DNA of 64,000 nt from Saccharothrix carnea (GTDB lineage: Bacteria; Actinomycetota; Actinomycetes; Mycobacteriales; Pseudonocardiaceae): assembly GCF_003014735.1 (NCBI RefSeq), contig NZ_PYAX01000025.1, positions 21,622-85,621 of the forward strand. The letters are read 5' to 3'. Within the stretch, counting starts at the first letter, position 1. Each line of letters opens with the position of its first letter. This document shows, piece by piece, positions 1-8,977 of this stretch. Below the pieces are notes generated by a model that made no database searches, was not told the origin of the DNA, and saw only the letters and a list, made by a program, of their open reading frames with translations. The position numbers were made by a program, and so were the translations under genes.

Positions 1-96
1 GACCAGGTGGAGAACGCGGTGATGCCCAGTCGGCGGGCGAGGTCCTGGTGACCACGACGTCGGCGGGCGCACTGCCATCGGCAGCGAGAAGATCGG

Positions 97-134
97 CTGC
101 CCCGGGCTCGTCCCGGTGTACGAGCCCGGGGCAG
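97..134 (-). terminator. Hairpin terminator after the secreted repeat protein
   Basis: A perfect 15-bp inverted repeat (97-111 and 120-134) with an 8-nt loop lies six bases beyond the stop codon of the minus-strand gene 140-1114. It fits an intrinsic terminator for the whole minus-strand run that starts with the laccase. Confidence 0.7.
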
Positions 135-139
135 CGTCC

Positions 140-1114
140 TCAGAGACGTGCCGCACCCTTCGCCGCCGTGGACGCGACTGCCTTGGCACGACGCTCGCCG
201 GCGCGCTCCTCGGCGGTGCCGCGAACCCCGTCCGCCGCGGCGGCACCGGACGGGGTCGGAGCGGAGTGGTCGCCGACGATCCCGCCGCGGATGCTGTTGT
301 TGGTTGCCACCTCGGCCACCGGGTTGTTGGCGGTGAGACGGAGAGTGCCGTTGACGATGTTGTCGTCCAGCGTGGTACGGCCGCCGGTCGTGTTCGAGAT
401 GCCGACGTCCCTGGCGAAGTAGCCACCGGAGGCGCAGCTGTCGAGGCCACCGTTCGGGCCGAGCTGCACGCCGCCGAGGTTGCCGGCGAACGTGGCCTTG
501 CCCTGGACCGCGGTGCCGCAGACGACGCTGCCGGTCGCGTTGTTCAGCACGGACAGCGTCCCGTCCACGAAGGTGTCGTGCAGATCCGTGAAGTACGCCG
601 CGTTGGTGCTGACGTTGCCGGCGATCTCGCTGCCGGTCACGCTGACCTCGCCGACGCCCGCGGTGACGTCGCCGTCGACCTTCGAGCCCTGCTCGACGAA
701 CAGGAACCCCTCGATCGTGGCCGAGCCCTTCGGTTCCACGACCACACCGCCGGTGTCGGTGTTGTCGAGGAAGAGCCCGAAGCCGCCGGCGGCCAGGGTG
801 ACGCGGCCTTCGACCCTGGTGTCGGTCGTGTCGAGGTAACCGTCGGCCGCCACCCGGACCTCGCCGTTGACCGTGCCGCCGTTGATCACGAGGTTGCTGC
901 CGGCGGCCACGCGCACGTTGCCGGTGACGGTGGTGCCTTGCAGTGAGCACGACTCACCCGGCGGCACGTACAGGTCGCTGGGAACCGTGACGGCTCCGCC
1001 GCTGCCGACGCAGTACATCACCAGGTCCGCGTGCGCGTTCTGGGCGGTGCACATCACCGTAGCGGTGACGATGGCGCTCAAGGTCGCGAGCGCGGATGCG
1101 GTCCGTCTGGCCAT
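140..1114 (-). CDS. Secreted beta-helix/polymer-forming-type repeat protein
   Basis: This 324-residue protein has a clear signal peptide (about residues 1-29, ending AQNAHA). It then carries short repeats of the pattern 'V.GNV.V' and 'V.G.V.L' from about residue 60 to 280, like bactofilin or right-handed beta-helix proteins. Cysteines occur at intervals (for example VMYC, GESC, VVCG, LDSC). No catalytic motif is visible. The C-terminal 40 residues are Ala/Arg-rich and look disordered. The ATG has a GGGAG sequence about 8 nt upstream. It lies 30 bp after the cupredoxin gene and is probably the last gene of that unit. The role is unknown; a structural surface or matrix protein is an inference. 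Confidence 0.7.
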   Translation of the reverse strand: MARRTASALATLSAIVTATVMCTAQNAHADLVMYCVGSGGAVTVPSDLYVPPGESCSLQGTTVTGNVRVAAGSNLVINGGTVNGEVRVAADGYLDTTDTRVEGRVTLAAGGFGLFLDNTDTGGVVVEPKGSATIEGFLFVEQGSKVDGDVTAGVGEVSVTGSEIAGNVSTNAAYFTDLHDTFVDGTLSVLNNATGSVVCGTAVQGKATFAGNLGGVQLGPNGGLDSCASGGYFARDVGISNTTGGRTTLDDNIVNGTLRLTANNPVAEVATNNSIRGGIVGDHSAPTPSGAAAADGVRGTAEERAGERRAKAVASTAAKGAARL

Positions 1115-1144
1115 TCTCGGTTCTCCCTGCTGCTGTGGAAGGAA

Positions 1145-2671
1145 CTACTCGCCGATGTCGGATCGCGAGGCCGCGCGCACGATGGTGCTCTGTTCCCTGG
1201 CGGTCAGCACGCCCCTCGTCACCAGCTCGGCGGTGACCCGTTCGACGTGCCGGACGAACGTGCCGTGGTCGGAGTACCCGCGGTGCTGGTCGATGAGATC
1301 GCTGACGGTGCAGCCGTTGCCGGTGTCGGTGTTCGGGACCCGGGTGTCGTCGTGCCCGATGACCACCGTCTCGCGCGTGTCGGAGTCGGGGCACGCATCC
1401 GCCCCCTGCTCCACCACGGTGAACGACACCGATTTCTCCGCCGCGGTGTTGCCGGCTTTGTCGGTGGCCCGGTACCGCACGGTGTGCGGGCCCGCGGCGC
1501 CGACCACGAACGCCGACGAGTACGCGGTCCAACCACCGCCGTCCACCGCGTACTCGACCCGGTCCACGCCGGACTGCGCGTCCGTCGCGGTGATCGTCAC
1601 CGTCGCGTGGTCGACGTAGTCGCCGTGGGGGTTCGTGGCTCCGGACACTGCGGCGGACGTCGACGGTGCCGTGGTGTCACCTGGCGGCGCGACGACGGTG
1701 AAGGCGACCACGCCCTCCGGCGAGACGTTCCCGGCGTTGTCGGTAGCGCGGTAGTGGACCATGTGCGAACCGGGCGCGGTGACGTCGAACGTTGCCGTGT
1801 AGGCGGTCCACGGTCCGGAGTGCAGCCGGTACTCGCGGCTGCGGACGCCGGAGTCGGAGTCGGTCGCGTTGATGGTGACGGTCGCCTTGCCGACGTAGTT
1901 GCCCTCGGTGTCCTTGGTCCCGGCGACGTCGGCCGAGACCGCGGGCGGAGTCGAGTCGGACTGTGGTTCGACCACGCGGAACGACACCGATCCGACCTCG
2001 GAGGTGTTGCCCGCCCGGTCGGTCGCCCGGTACTGCACGGAGTGGTCGCCGATCGCGGTGACCCGGACCGGCTGGGTGTAGGGCGTGAAACCGGTGTCGT
2101 CCACCTCGTACTCGACCAGCTCCACCCCCGAGCCCACGTCCGAGGCGGTCACGGTCACCGTGGCGCTGCCGAGGTAGTTGCCGTCTGCATCCCGCGAGCC
2201 GGTGACGCCGCCTGTCACGGTGGGCGCGGTGGTGTCCTCGCCGGCGTCGGTCACCGTGAACTCGCCGACCATCGAGCCGTGGCCGGGGATGGTGCAGAGG
2301 TAGCGGTACTTGCCGGGGGTGAGCGTCACCGTGGCCTCGTGCCTGCCGTTGCGGTCGTCGAACGGGTTGGCCAGGATGTTCAGGTCGACGTCGCTGTTGT
2401 AGCCCGACGTGGACGTGTCGAAGGTGAGGGTGTGCGGCATACCGGTCGTGTTGCCGGTGGCCTCGCTGTTCTCGAAGACGATCTTCGTCGGACCCGGCGC
2501 CGCGGTGGTCGGCGCCGACTTGTAGCGGGTGATGTCGTTGTCGGCGGTCCAGGTCAGCACCTGTTCCTGGAGCTGGACGGGAGCGGCCGGCAGCGCGGCG
2601 GCCGGGATGACCGCGGTCAGGGACGCCCACATCAAGGCGGCCGTCACCGCGGCAGTCGAACGTCGGAACAT
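1145..2671 (-). CDS. Secreted cupredoxin with three Ig-like (OmpL47-type) repeats
   Basis: The 508-residue protein begins with a signal peptide (about residues 1-30). A plastocyanin-like domain follows to about residue 145. Its type 1 copper ligands are visible as the His in MPHTLTF and the Cys, His and Met of YLCTIPGHGSM. Next come three similar modules of about 90 residues, each opening with 'D.TAP' or 'D.TPP' and ending 'HTVRYRATDKAGN'-like, as in OmpL47/Ig-like surface repeats. A C-terminal module of about 75 residues (CPDSDT to SDIG) is shared with the neighbouring ThuA-like giant. It is probably an extracellular electron carrier or adhesin working with the adjacent PQQ-type propeller and laccase; that link is inference from position and the shared module. 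Confidence 0.8.
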   Translation of the reverse strand: MFRRSTAAVTAALMWASLTAVIPAAALPAAPVQLQEQVLTWTADNDITRYKSAPTTAAPGPTKIVFENSEATGNTTGMPHTLTFDTSTSGYNSDVDLNILANPFDDRNGRHEATVTLTPGKYRYLCTIPGHGSMVGEFTVTDAGEDTTAPTVTGGVTGSRDADGNYLGSATVTVTASDVGSGVELVEYEVDDTGFTPYTQPVRVTAIGDHSVQYRATDRAGNTSEVGSVSFRVVEPQSDSTPPAVSADVAGTKDTEGNYVGKATVTINATDSDSGVRSREYRLHSGPWTAYTATFDVTAPGSHMVHYRATDNAGNVSPEGVVAFTVVAPPGDTTAPSTSAAVSGATNPHGDYVDHATVTITATDAQSGVDRVEYAVDGGGWTAYSSAFVVGAAGPHTVRYRATDKAGNTAAEKSVSFTVVEQGADACPDSDTRETVVIGHDDTRVPNTDTGNGCTVSDLIDQHRGYSDHGTFVRHVERVTAELVTRGVLTAREQSTIVRAASRSDIGE

Positions 2672-2693
2672 GCTGCACCTTCCCTGAGTGCGG

Positions 2694-2729
2694 GGCCGGC
2701 CGGCGCGCTTGCCCGCGCACCGGCCGGCC
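2694..2729 (-). terminator. GC-rich hairpin between the ThuA-like and cupredoxin genes
   Basis: Arms at 2694-2703 and 2720-2729 pair perfectly (10 bp), with a further CGCG pairing inside. The hairpin lies 9 bp after the stop of the 1325-residue gene and before the cupredoxin ATG. It may act as a partial terminator that lowers cupredoxin expression relative to the upstream gene. Confidence 0.5.
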
Positions 2730-2737
2730 TCACGCGG

Positions 2738-5700
2738 CTACCGCGACCGCACTCGGACGTTGCGGAAATCAATCACGTCGTTGGTGCCGTGGTTCTGCAG
2801 ACCCAGGAAGCCGGTGGCGAACTGGCGCAGGTCAGTCGGAGGGTCGCTCGGCCGGGACGACTGCTTGCCCGGCGTGTTGTCGAACTCGTTGATCACCACA
2901 CCGTCGCGGATGATCGTGTAGTGCTGCCCGACGACCCGGATCTCGTAGTCGTTCCAGACGCCCTTCCCGGGCGTGCCGGACGGGGGCGGTCCGACCGGGT
3001 CGAAGTTGTAGATCGACCCGGTCTTCTGCGGCTCACCGGTCGCACCGTCGTAGATCTGGACCTCGTGCCCGCAGTAGATCGCCACCCACGCCGCCGACGT
3101 CCGCGCGGAGCCGATGGTCCCGCAGCTGCCCGGCGGGCGTTGCTCCACGGGCGTGCGCGGGTCGGGGAACCTGGTGAACACACCGCTGTTGGCGCTGGTG
3201 CCCTCCGGTGACATGTCGCGGAACTGCAGCCTCACCGAGAAGTCGCCGAACTGCTTGCGCGTGTACCACAACATGCCCAGCCCGCCGGCGGAGCGCAGCG
3301 AGCCGTCCGGCTGGATCGAGAACGACCCGCCCGGTGCCTGCGTCCAGCCGCGCAGCGACTCCGCTGTGCCGTCGAAGATCGGCTCGTACCCGGTGTCGGC
3401 CGCCGTGCCGACATCCGAGCCGGCGGCGGCACGGGCCAGCGCGGTGTTCTCGCGGCCGGTGATCACGCCGTCGCGCTGCAACCGGTCGGCGACCGCGGTG
3501 ACGTGGCGGACGAACGCGCCGTGGTCGACCCACGGGCTTTCGTCGTCGATCAGGTCGTTGACCGTGCAGCCGCCGCCGACCTGCTCGTTGGCCACGCCCG
3601 AGTCCGCGTCGCCCAGCCACACCGTGCCCCGGTCGTCGGGAACCGCGCAGCCCACGTCCACGGTGACCGGCACGACCTGCGTCTCGCCGTCTGCGTAGGT
3701 CACGGTGAGCTTGGCGTGGTACTCGCCGACCCGGGCGTAGGTGTGCCGGGGGTCGGCTTCGGTGGACGAGGCGCCGTCGCCGAACTCCCAGCGGTGCGAC
3801 ACGCCGCCGGACCGCGAGCCGGTGAAGGCGATGGTCAGCGGCCTGTTCTGGACCGCGACGGAGGTTGCGGCCGGTACCGGCGTCTTGGCCCCACCCCGGT
3901 AGGTGATCCGGATCAGCTTCTGGTTCGGGTGCAGGCTGAAGAACCCGCCGCCGTAGTCGAGCAGGTAGAGCGCGCCGTCGGTGCCGAACTTCGCGTCCAT
4001 CCAGCTCTGCAACCGGTCGTCGCCGACCCCTCCCGGGATGATCGCGCGCAGGCTCTCGGCGAAGGCAGGGGGAGCGGCCGTCGGCACACCGGCCGGGTCG
4101 ACGGTCACCGCGACCCGGTTGGCCGAGTTGGACTGGTCACCGATGAACCACTTGTCGTCCCAGTGCTCCGGCCACGCGACACCGCTGCCGGTGTCGACCA
4201 GCTCGCGGTGGTAGGTGGGCCCGGTCATGATCGCCTGGCCGCCGCCGCGCAGGTACGGCTGGGTGTAGGTGGCGTCGGCGGCGTTGTAGGTGGGGATGCC
4301 GCTGCCGTCCGGGCGGGCCGGGAAGACCGGGCCGCCACCGCCCGGCGCGTACCAGATCATGTTGTTCTCGACCGGCGGCAGGTCGACCAGGCCGGTGTTG
4401 CGCGGCGAGTGGTTCTTCGGCGCGTCGCAGTCGTACCACCCGGTCAGCACGGTCGCGTCGGTGGCGCTGCGATCGCGGTAGGGCTGCTTGTTGCCCATGC
4501 AGTAGGGCCAACCGTGGTTGCCCGCCTCGGTGATGATCGTCGCGGTCTCGTACTTGGCCGGACCGAGTTCAGGATTCGGCTGGGACGCGTCCGGACCGAC
4601 CCAGGCCGCGGTCAGCCACTGGGTGACGGGGTCGATCTGCAGGCGCGAGATGTTCCGCACGCCCATCACGTAGATCTCCGGGCGGGTCTTGTCGGTGCCC
4701 GGGGGGAACAGGTTGCCAGGCGGGATCGTGTACGTCCCGTCCGGCTCGGGGTGGATGCGGATGATCTTGCCGTTCAGGTCGTTGGTGTTCCCCGCTGTAC
4801 GGCGGGCGTCCTGGAAGGACAGCCCTTGCCACTCCGCGGTCCAGTTGTTGCCGGAGTAGCCCTGGGAACCCTGCGAGGAGTTGGCGTCCCCCGATCCCAC
4901 GTACAGGTTGCCCTTGGCGTCGAACGCCATGCCGCCGCCCGCGTGGCAGCAGCTGTGCTGCTGGACTTCCCACTGGAGCAGGTCCTTGCGGGTGGCCAGG
5001 TCGATCGTCTGCGCGGCGCGGTCGTAGGTGAGCCGCGAGATCGTCCGCTTGCCGGTCCGCTTCTCCCGGTCCACGGTGTCCTGAGGCATCCAGTAGACGT
5101 AGATCCAGCCGTTCTCGGTGAACTCCGGGTCGGGCACGATGCCCAGCAGGCCTTCCTCGTTCTTGACCAACTCGGTGCCGCTGCCGCGGTTGCCCATCAC
5201 CGGTAGCGTCGCCAGCAGCTCCACCTGCTTGGTACCCGGCTTGAACTGGTGGATCGTGCCGCAGCCGAGGCCGACCTTCGGGTCGGTCCAGGGGACGACC
5301 GGGCCGGTCGGGCAGGCCGCCTTGCCGACGTAGAACACCGTGCCGTCCGGGGCGACGGTCAGGCCGTGCGGCTCGCCGATCTGGTCGAGCTGACCGGGTT
5401 GGTTGGCCGCGGTCAGCCGCTCGATCTTGTAGTTCGCCGCGATGGTGGCCTGGCAGTCGCCGCGCGCCAGGCCGGTCGTCCACTTGAGAGCGCCCGTCAG
5501 GTGGCTGCGGAGAGCGTCTTCGCCGTAGCTGTCCTCGGTGTGGCCCATGCCGGTGTAGAAGGAGCGACCGCCTTCGTAGTCGCGGCACCAGGACACCGGG
5601 TGGAACGGGCCGTTGGCGCCCGGACCGGGGTCGTAGTGCCGTTCCTCCACCTGGGCGACCGCGTGCACGGTGCCGACCGGGCTCGGGTCCCAGTTGTACC

Positions 5701-6715
5701 AGCGGTCCGATCGGGTGATGTTCAGCGGCAGGCCCTCGTTGGCCGGGTGCTGCCGGTCCAGGACGTTCACCACGGAGCGGTGCACCCCCGGCTCCGGCGC
5801 GGGCGTCGGGTCGCCGGAGAACAGGCGCAGGTCGGCCAGTTGGGTCATCGGCTCGCCCGAGTTCGCTGTGATGTCCAGCCGGTAGTGCTGGAACGACCGC
5901 GGCTCGGCGATGGTGAACGTCCGGCTCTGGAAGCGTTCCGCGAACGCCTGGCCGGTGCGGCGGTCCAGGTCGGTCCAGGTCGTGCCGTCCGCGGAACCCT
6001 GCAGGGTCCAGTCCTTCGGGTCACGGCCGGCGGCGTCGTTGGCCGAGGTGAGCGCGTAGCGGTTCACCGCGGCGGACGCGGGCAGCCGGTAGGCCGCCCA
6101 CGCTGTCGGGCTCTTGACCAGCCACTTGGTCTCCGGTTTGCCGTCGGCCAGCATGTCCTTGGTCTCGTTCGGCGCGTTCTCGGCGCTCGCCGTCACCGCG
6201 CTCACCGTCTCGGGGGTGGCGGTGGTGCCGACCGGGCGCGTGCCGATGAGACCGGTGAACCAGGACGACTCGGGCTGGGCCTTCGCGGCGTCGGCCACTC
6301 CGAGGAACCCGCCGCCGTCCCTCATGTGGTTCCGCAGCGCCGCTTCCTGGTCACGGCTGAGCGCCACGCCCGCCGCGGACAGGAACACGACACCGCGGTA
6401 CTTGGTGAGGTTGTCCGCGGTGAACACGGCGGGATCGGACGAGGAGTCGACGGTGATGCCGTTGGCCGCGCCGAGCTCCCGGAAGGCCTGCGTGGCGCGG
6501 GCGACCGGGTCCCGCTGCTCGGCGACCGGGCCGTGGAAGACCAGGACCGACACCGGTGCGGCGGCGGTGACGATCGGCGCCTGCCGCGGCGCCGCCGGTG
6601 CAGCGGTCGCGGCGGTGAGCGATCCGGCGAGCACGACCACCGCGGCGGTCACCGCCGACAACGCCCTTCTCCCTGATCTCCTGCGATTTCCGCCTGCAGA
6701 CATCCTTGGCCCCAT
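2738..6715 (-). CDS. Giant secreted ThuA / discoidin / PQQ-type propeller / PKD / 3-keto-disaccharide hydrolase protein
   Basis: This is a 1325-residue secreted modular protein. After a signal peptide (about 1-43) there is a ThuA-like domain (starting VSVLVFHGPVAEQ) interrupted or followed by an F5/8-type-C-like segment (about 155-265). A glucose/sorbosone-dehydrogenase-type beta-propeller follows (about 300-800; GEPHGLTVAPDG, ELVKNEEGLLGI). Then come a PKD domain (WEFGDGASS), the C-terminal module shared with the cupredoxin gene, and a 3-keto-disaccharide hydrolase (DUF1080) domain (FDGTAESLRGW, GVWNDYEIRV). The ATG at 6715 is chosen because AAGGAG lies 5 nt upstream; the open frame runs further upstream only as a shadow of the laccase. 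Related ThuA and DUF1080 proteins act on oxidised (3-keto) sugars. The substrate here is unknown. Confidence 0.85.
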   Translation of the reverse strand: MGPRMSAGGNRRRSGRRALSAVTAAVVVLAGSLTAATAAPAAPRQAPIVTAAAPVSVLVFHGPVAEQRDPVARATQAFRELGAANGITVDSSSDPAVFTADNLTKYRGVVFLSAAGVALSRDQEAALRNHMRDGGGFLGVADAAKAQPESSWFTGLIGTRPVGTTATPETVSAVTASAENAPNETKDMLADGKPETKWLVKSPTAWAAYRLPASAAVNRYALTSANDAAGRDPKDWTLQGSADGTTWTDLDRRTGQAFAERFQSRTFTIAEPRSFQHYRLDITANSGEPMTQLADLRLFSGDPTPAPEPGVHRSVVNVLDRQHPANEGLPLNITRSDRWYNWDPSPVGTVHAVAQVEERHYDPGPGANGPFHPVSWCRDYEGGRSFYTGMGHTEDSYGEDALRSHLTGALKWTTGLARGDCQATIAANYKIERLTAANQPGQLDQIGEPHGLTVAPDGTVFYVGKAACPTGPVVPWTDPKVGLGCGTIHQFKPGTKQVELLATLPVMGNRGSGTELVKNEEGLLGIVPDPEFTENGWIYVYWMPQDTVDREKRTGKRTISRLTYDRAAQTIDLATRKDLLQWEVQQHSCCHAGGGMAFDAKGNLYVGSGDANSSQGSQGYSGNNWTAEWQGLSFQDARRTAGNTNDLNGKIIRIHPEPDGTYTIPPGNLFPPGTDKTRPEIYVMGVRNISRLQIDPVTQWLTAAWVGPDASQPNPELGPAKYETATIITEAGNHGWPYCMGNKQPYRDRSATDATVLTGWYDCDAPKNHSPRNTGLVDLPPVENNMIWYAPGGGGPVFPARPDGSGIPTYNAADATYTQPYLRGGGQAIMTGPTYHRELVDTGSGVAWPEHWDDKWFIGDQSNSANRVAVTVDPAGVPTAAPPAFAESLRAIIPGGVGDDRLQSWMDAKFGTDGALYLLDYGGGFFSLHPNQKLIRITYRGGAKTPVPAATSVAVQNRPLTIAFTGSRSGGVSHRWEFGDGASSTEADPRHTYARVGEYHAKLTVTYADGETQVVPVTVDVGCAVPDDRGTVWLGDADSGVANEQVGGGCTVNDLIDDESPWVDHGAFVRHVTAVADRLQRDGVITGRENTALARAAAGSDVGTAADTGYEPIFDGTAESLRGWTQAPGGSFSIQPDGSLRSAGGLGMLWYTRKQFGDFSVRLQFRDMSPEGTSANSGVFTRFPDPRTPVEQRPPGSCGTIGSARTSAAWVAIYCGHEVQIYDGATGEPQKTGSIYNFDPVGPPPSGTPGKGVWNDYEIRVVGQHYTIIRDGVVINEFDNTPGKQSSRPSDPPTDLRQFATGFLGLQNHGTNDVIDFRNVRVRSR

Positions 6716-6747
6716 CCTCACTCCTTCGTCGTGGCCGGGCCGCGAGG

Positions 6748-7818
6748 TCATCGCGATGGCGAGTGCTGGTGCTGCCCGTCCCCCTCGGCAGGGGCGTGCA
6801 CCGGCGGAGCTTGTGCTGCTGCCGCGCCGTGGTCGTGCCCGTGGAAGCGGTCGACGGCCTCCTGCGCGCCGGGCGGCATGGTGCCGTCGCCGTTGCGCAC
6901 GAGGAAGATCCCGGACATCCCGGTCTCCGAGTGGCTCTGCACGTGGCAGTGGTACATCCACGCGCCGGGGCCGACGCCCTCGCCCGCCAGGACCTGGAAC
7001 CCGAACGAGCTGCCGGGGTTGAGGTCCTTGTTGTCCACCACCTGGCTCGGGTCGGCCGGACCTTCGAGCATCCCGGTGCGGTTGTCGGCCCACCGGTGCG
7101 CGTGCAGGTGGAAGGTGTGGAACTGGTTGCCGTGCCCGATCGCGATCCACTCCACCCGCTGGCCGAGGTTGGCCTCGAACATCGGCGTGTGCGGCGCGAT
7201 CCGGTTGTTGATCGTCATCTCGTTGAACACGACGGTGAACTGCTTGTCGGGCAGGATGTCCCCTCTCCGGCGCACGATCAGCGCGCCGTACAGCCCGCGC
7301 GCGATGCCCAGGGAGCCGTGGTCGGTGCCCATGGCGTGGTCGTGGTAATGCCAGTAGCCCGCGTTGCCGGGCATCAGGCGCCTGCCCGCGGTGGCCGTCA
7401 TCTCCCGCGAGCGCCAGGTGTACGTGCGCGTCTCGCCCGGGTTGTTGAAGGAGGCGTTGAGCGGGCTGCCGTCCGACTCGACGCCGTAGTCGACGCCGTG
7501 CGGGTGGATGGACATCCGCCGGTCGGTGTTGTTGACGAGGGTGATCTCCAGCGTGTCGCCCTCGTAGATCTCCAGGATCGGACCCGGAACGGTCGCTTGA
7601 CCGGGTGCCAGACCGTAGCCGTACAGGTTGTCGGGCAAGGCTTCCGCGTACAGGGTGATCCTCTTGACCACGCCCGCCTGCGCACTGGCGGCGTGCCGGG
7701 GCACCACCGGGCCCAGGGTCGTGGCGACCGGCACGGCCAAGCCCGCCGTGCCGGTCGCCAGCACGGCGCGACGGGACACGAGCCTGGTGAACCAGCCGGG
7801 TTGGACGGGCTCGTCCAT
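6748..7818 (-). CDS. Tat-exported small two-domain laccase (multicopper oxidase)
   Basis: The 356-residue protein starts with a twin-arginine signal (SRRAVLATGTAGL). It carries the copper-binding histidine pairs of a multicopper oxidase: HPHGVD, HYHDHAMG, HTFHLHAHRW and the C-terminal MYHCHVQSHSETGM with the type 1 Cys. The size and two-domain layout match the small bacterial laccases (SLAC/EpoA type), which work as trimers outside the cell. The His-rich tail (HGHDHG, QHQHSPSR) may bind extra copper. The ATG at 7818 has GGAGAA just upstream; a longer frame to 7926 is less likely. It is the first gene of the minus-strand run and lies 32 bp before the ThuA-like giant. Confidence 0.9.
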   Translation of the reverse strand: MDEPVQPGWFTRLVSRRAVLATGTAGLAVPVATTLGPVVPRHAASAQAGVVKRITLYAEALPDNLYGYGLAPGQATVPGPILEIYEGDTLEITLVNNTDRRMSIHPHGVDYGVESDGSPLNASFNNPGETRTYTWRSREMTATAGRRLMPGNAGYWHYHDHAMGTDHGSLGIARGLYGALIVRRRGDILPDKQFTVVFNEMTINNRIAPHTPMFEANLGQRVEWIAIGHGNQFHTFHLHAHRWADNRTGMLEGPADPSQVVDNKDLNPGSSFGFQVLAGEGVGPGAWMYHCHVQSHSETGMSGIFLVRNGDGTMPPGAQEAVDRFHGHDHGAAAAQAPPVHAPAEGDGQHQHSPSR

Positions 7819-8581
7819 CGTTCTCCATCCAGGTCGACGGCGTCCGCCCGGAAAGGGCGCCACCGGTGCCGAAAAGGCTAGGAACAATGAGGGCGTGGGC
7901 GGCTCAGGAATGGGCGGAACGCCCATTCCCCGCGTTGAACGGACCGTCCGAGTCGCGTCGGTGCGGACGGCGTTGAAGGTCGTTGTTGTCCGGTCTGCGG
8001 TTCAGCGAAGTTTGGCAGTCTTTCGCCTCAACCACCTGCAACTTATGCACGGTTCCAACAAAAGTGAAGGGCCAAGTGGCCTAACGGGGCGGACATTCTG
8101 TGTCATATTGTGGGACGCCTGCGTCGCGTTCACTCGATTGGCTCAGTTGCGGTCGTGCGCGTGTACTCGACAAGTGCTCCTCAAGCAAACGTCCATGGCT
8201 TGCGCTTGGCGTGCGTGGTGCGTCGGTGCTCATCGGGTAGTGCCGCTAGCTGCGGAAATGGGCCTGAGCGGACGATGTGGCACCGGGTTCCGAAATTTCG
8301 GAGAGCACCGCTGCGGGCGGCCGCATTGCCGCCGGGATGCGCGATCAGGTGGTATCCCAACCAGAAGGTGCCGGTCTCGATGGTGGGTTTGGCGGACCGT
8401 GGACCGGACGGCGGCCGACCGCTCGGTCATCGCCTCGCCGCCGCGTTCCTGCGTGCGGGGTCGGCTGAACCGCACCGTCCACTTCGGCCTCCTCTGGCGG
8501 TCGGGAATGTCGCATTCGACCGTCCGTGTGCCCTTCGTGGGCCGCAGTGCACCTTGCCCCCTGCAGACAAGGAGTCCGATC
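7819..8581. other. Intergenic region, comparatively AT-rich
   Basis: These 763 bases lie between the divergent laccase (minus) and a small secreted protein (plus). GC content drops visibly between about 7975 and 8270 and no frame shows consistent coding bias. It presumably carries both promoters. No recognisable repeat, operator or RNA was identified. Confidence 0.5.
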
Positions 8582-8836
8582 ATGAATTCATCGCGGAGAA
8601 CGGTTCGGCGAACGACCGTCCTGCTGGCCGCGGCGCTGTCGGTGGCCGGCGTGCTGGCCTGGCCGGACGGCCTGCCCGCTCGGGCCGAGGAGGCGAACTC
8701 GTCACCGGCCGGGTGGGAGCGGTCCCACGAGCGCCACCCCACCGGGCAGCTCGCCCTCAACGTGCACCACACCGTGCACCTGGTCGCTTCCGCGGTCAGC
8801 TCCGGGGTGCTCGGCATCAAGTGGGAGTGGCCGTAG
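8582..8836 (+). CDS. Small secreted protein of unknown function
   Basis: An 84-residue frame has AAGGAG 8 nt before its ATG and a plausible Arg-rich signal peptide (RRTVRRTTVLLAAALSVAG, cleavage near ARAEE). The mature part of about 45 residues contains several histidines (SHERH, VHHTVH) and ends KWEWP. No family is recognised. The opposite strand is also open here, so it may be spurious; the ribosome binding site and signal peptide favour the plus strand. Confidence 0.4.
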   Translation: MNSSRRTVRRTTVLLAAALSVAGVLAWPDGLPARAEEANSSPAGWERSHERHPTGQLALNVHHTVHLVASAVSSGVLGIKWEWP

Positions 8837-8977
8837 CGGGTGGCGAACCCGCCCGAGAGGAGGATGGCCGCGTCCAGGCCGAAACCCGGCCGGCTCCGGC
8901 GCACGCCGGCTTGGTCCATCGCCCGTGCCCGACGACGTCGCGGCCTGTGCGTGTGGGGCAGGAGCCGGCGTGATGCC

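Noticed and set aside
1..90. Possible HTH fragment on the minus strand at the window edge (DLARRLGITAFSTW)
   Set aside because: Too short, no start or stop context, and separated from the first gene by a terminator; not supportable as a feature.
6716..7828. N-terminal 371 codons of the long frame ending at 2738
   Set aside because: They overlap the laccase gene in another frame and show no domain. A ribosome binding site and signal peptide place the real start at 6715.
8789..8920. Minus-strand frame reading DAAILLSGGFATRYGHSHL
   Set aside because: It reads protein-like over about 20 residues but is antisense to a small frame with a better start; no family could be named and neither strand is decisive.
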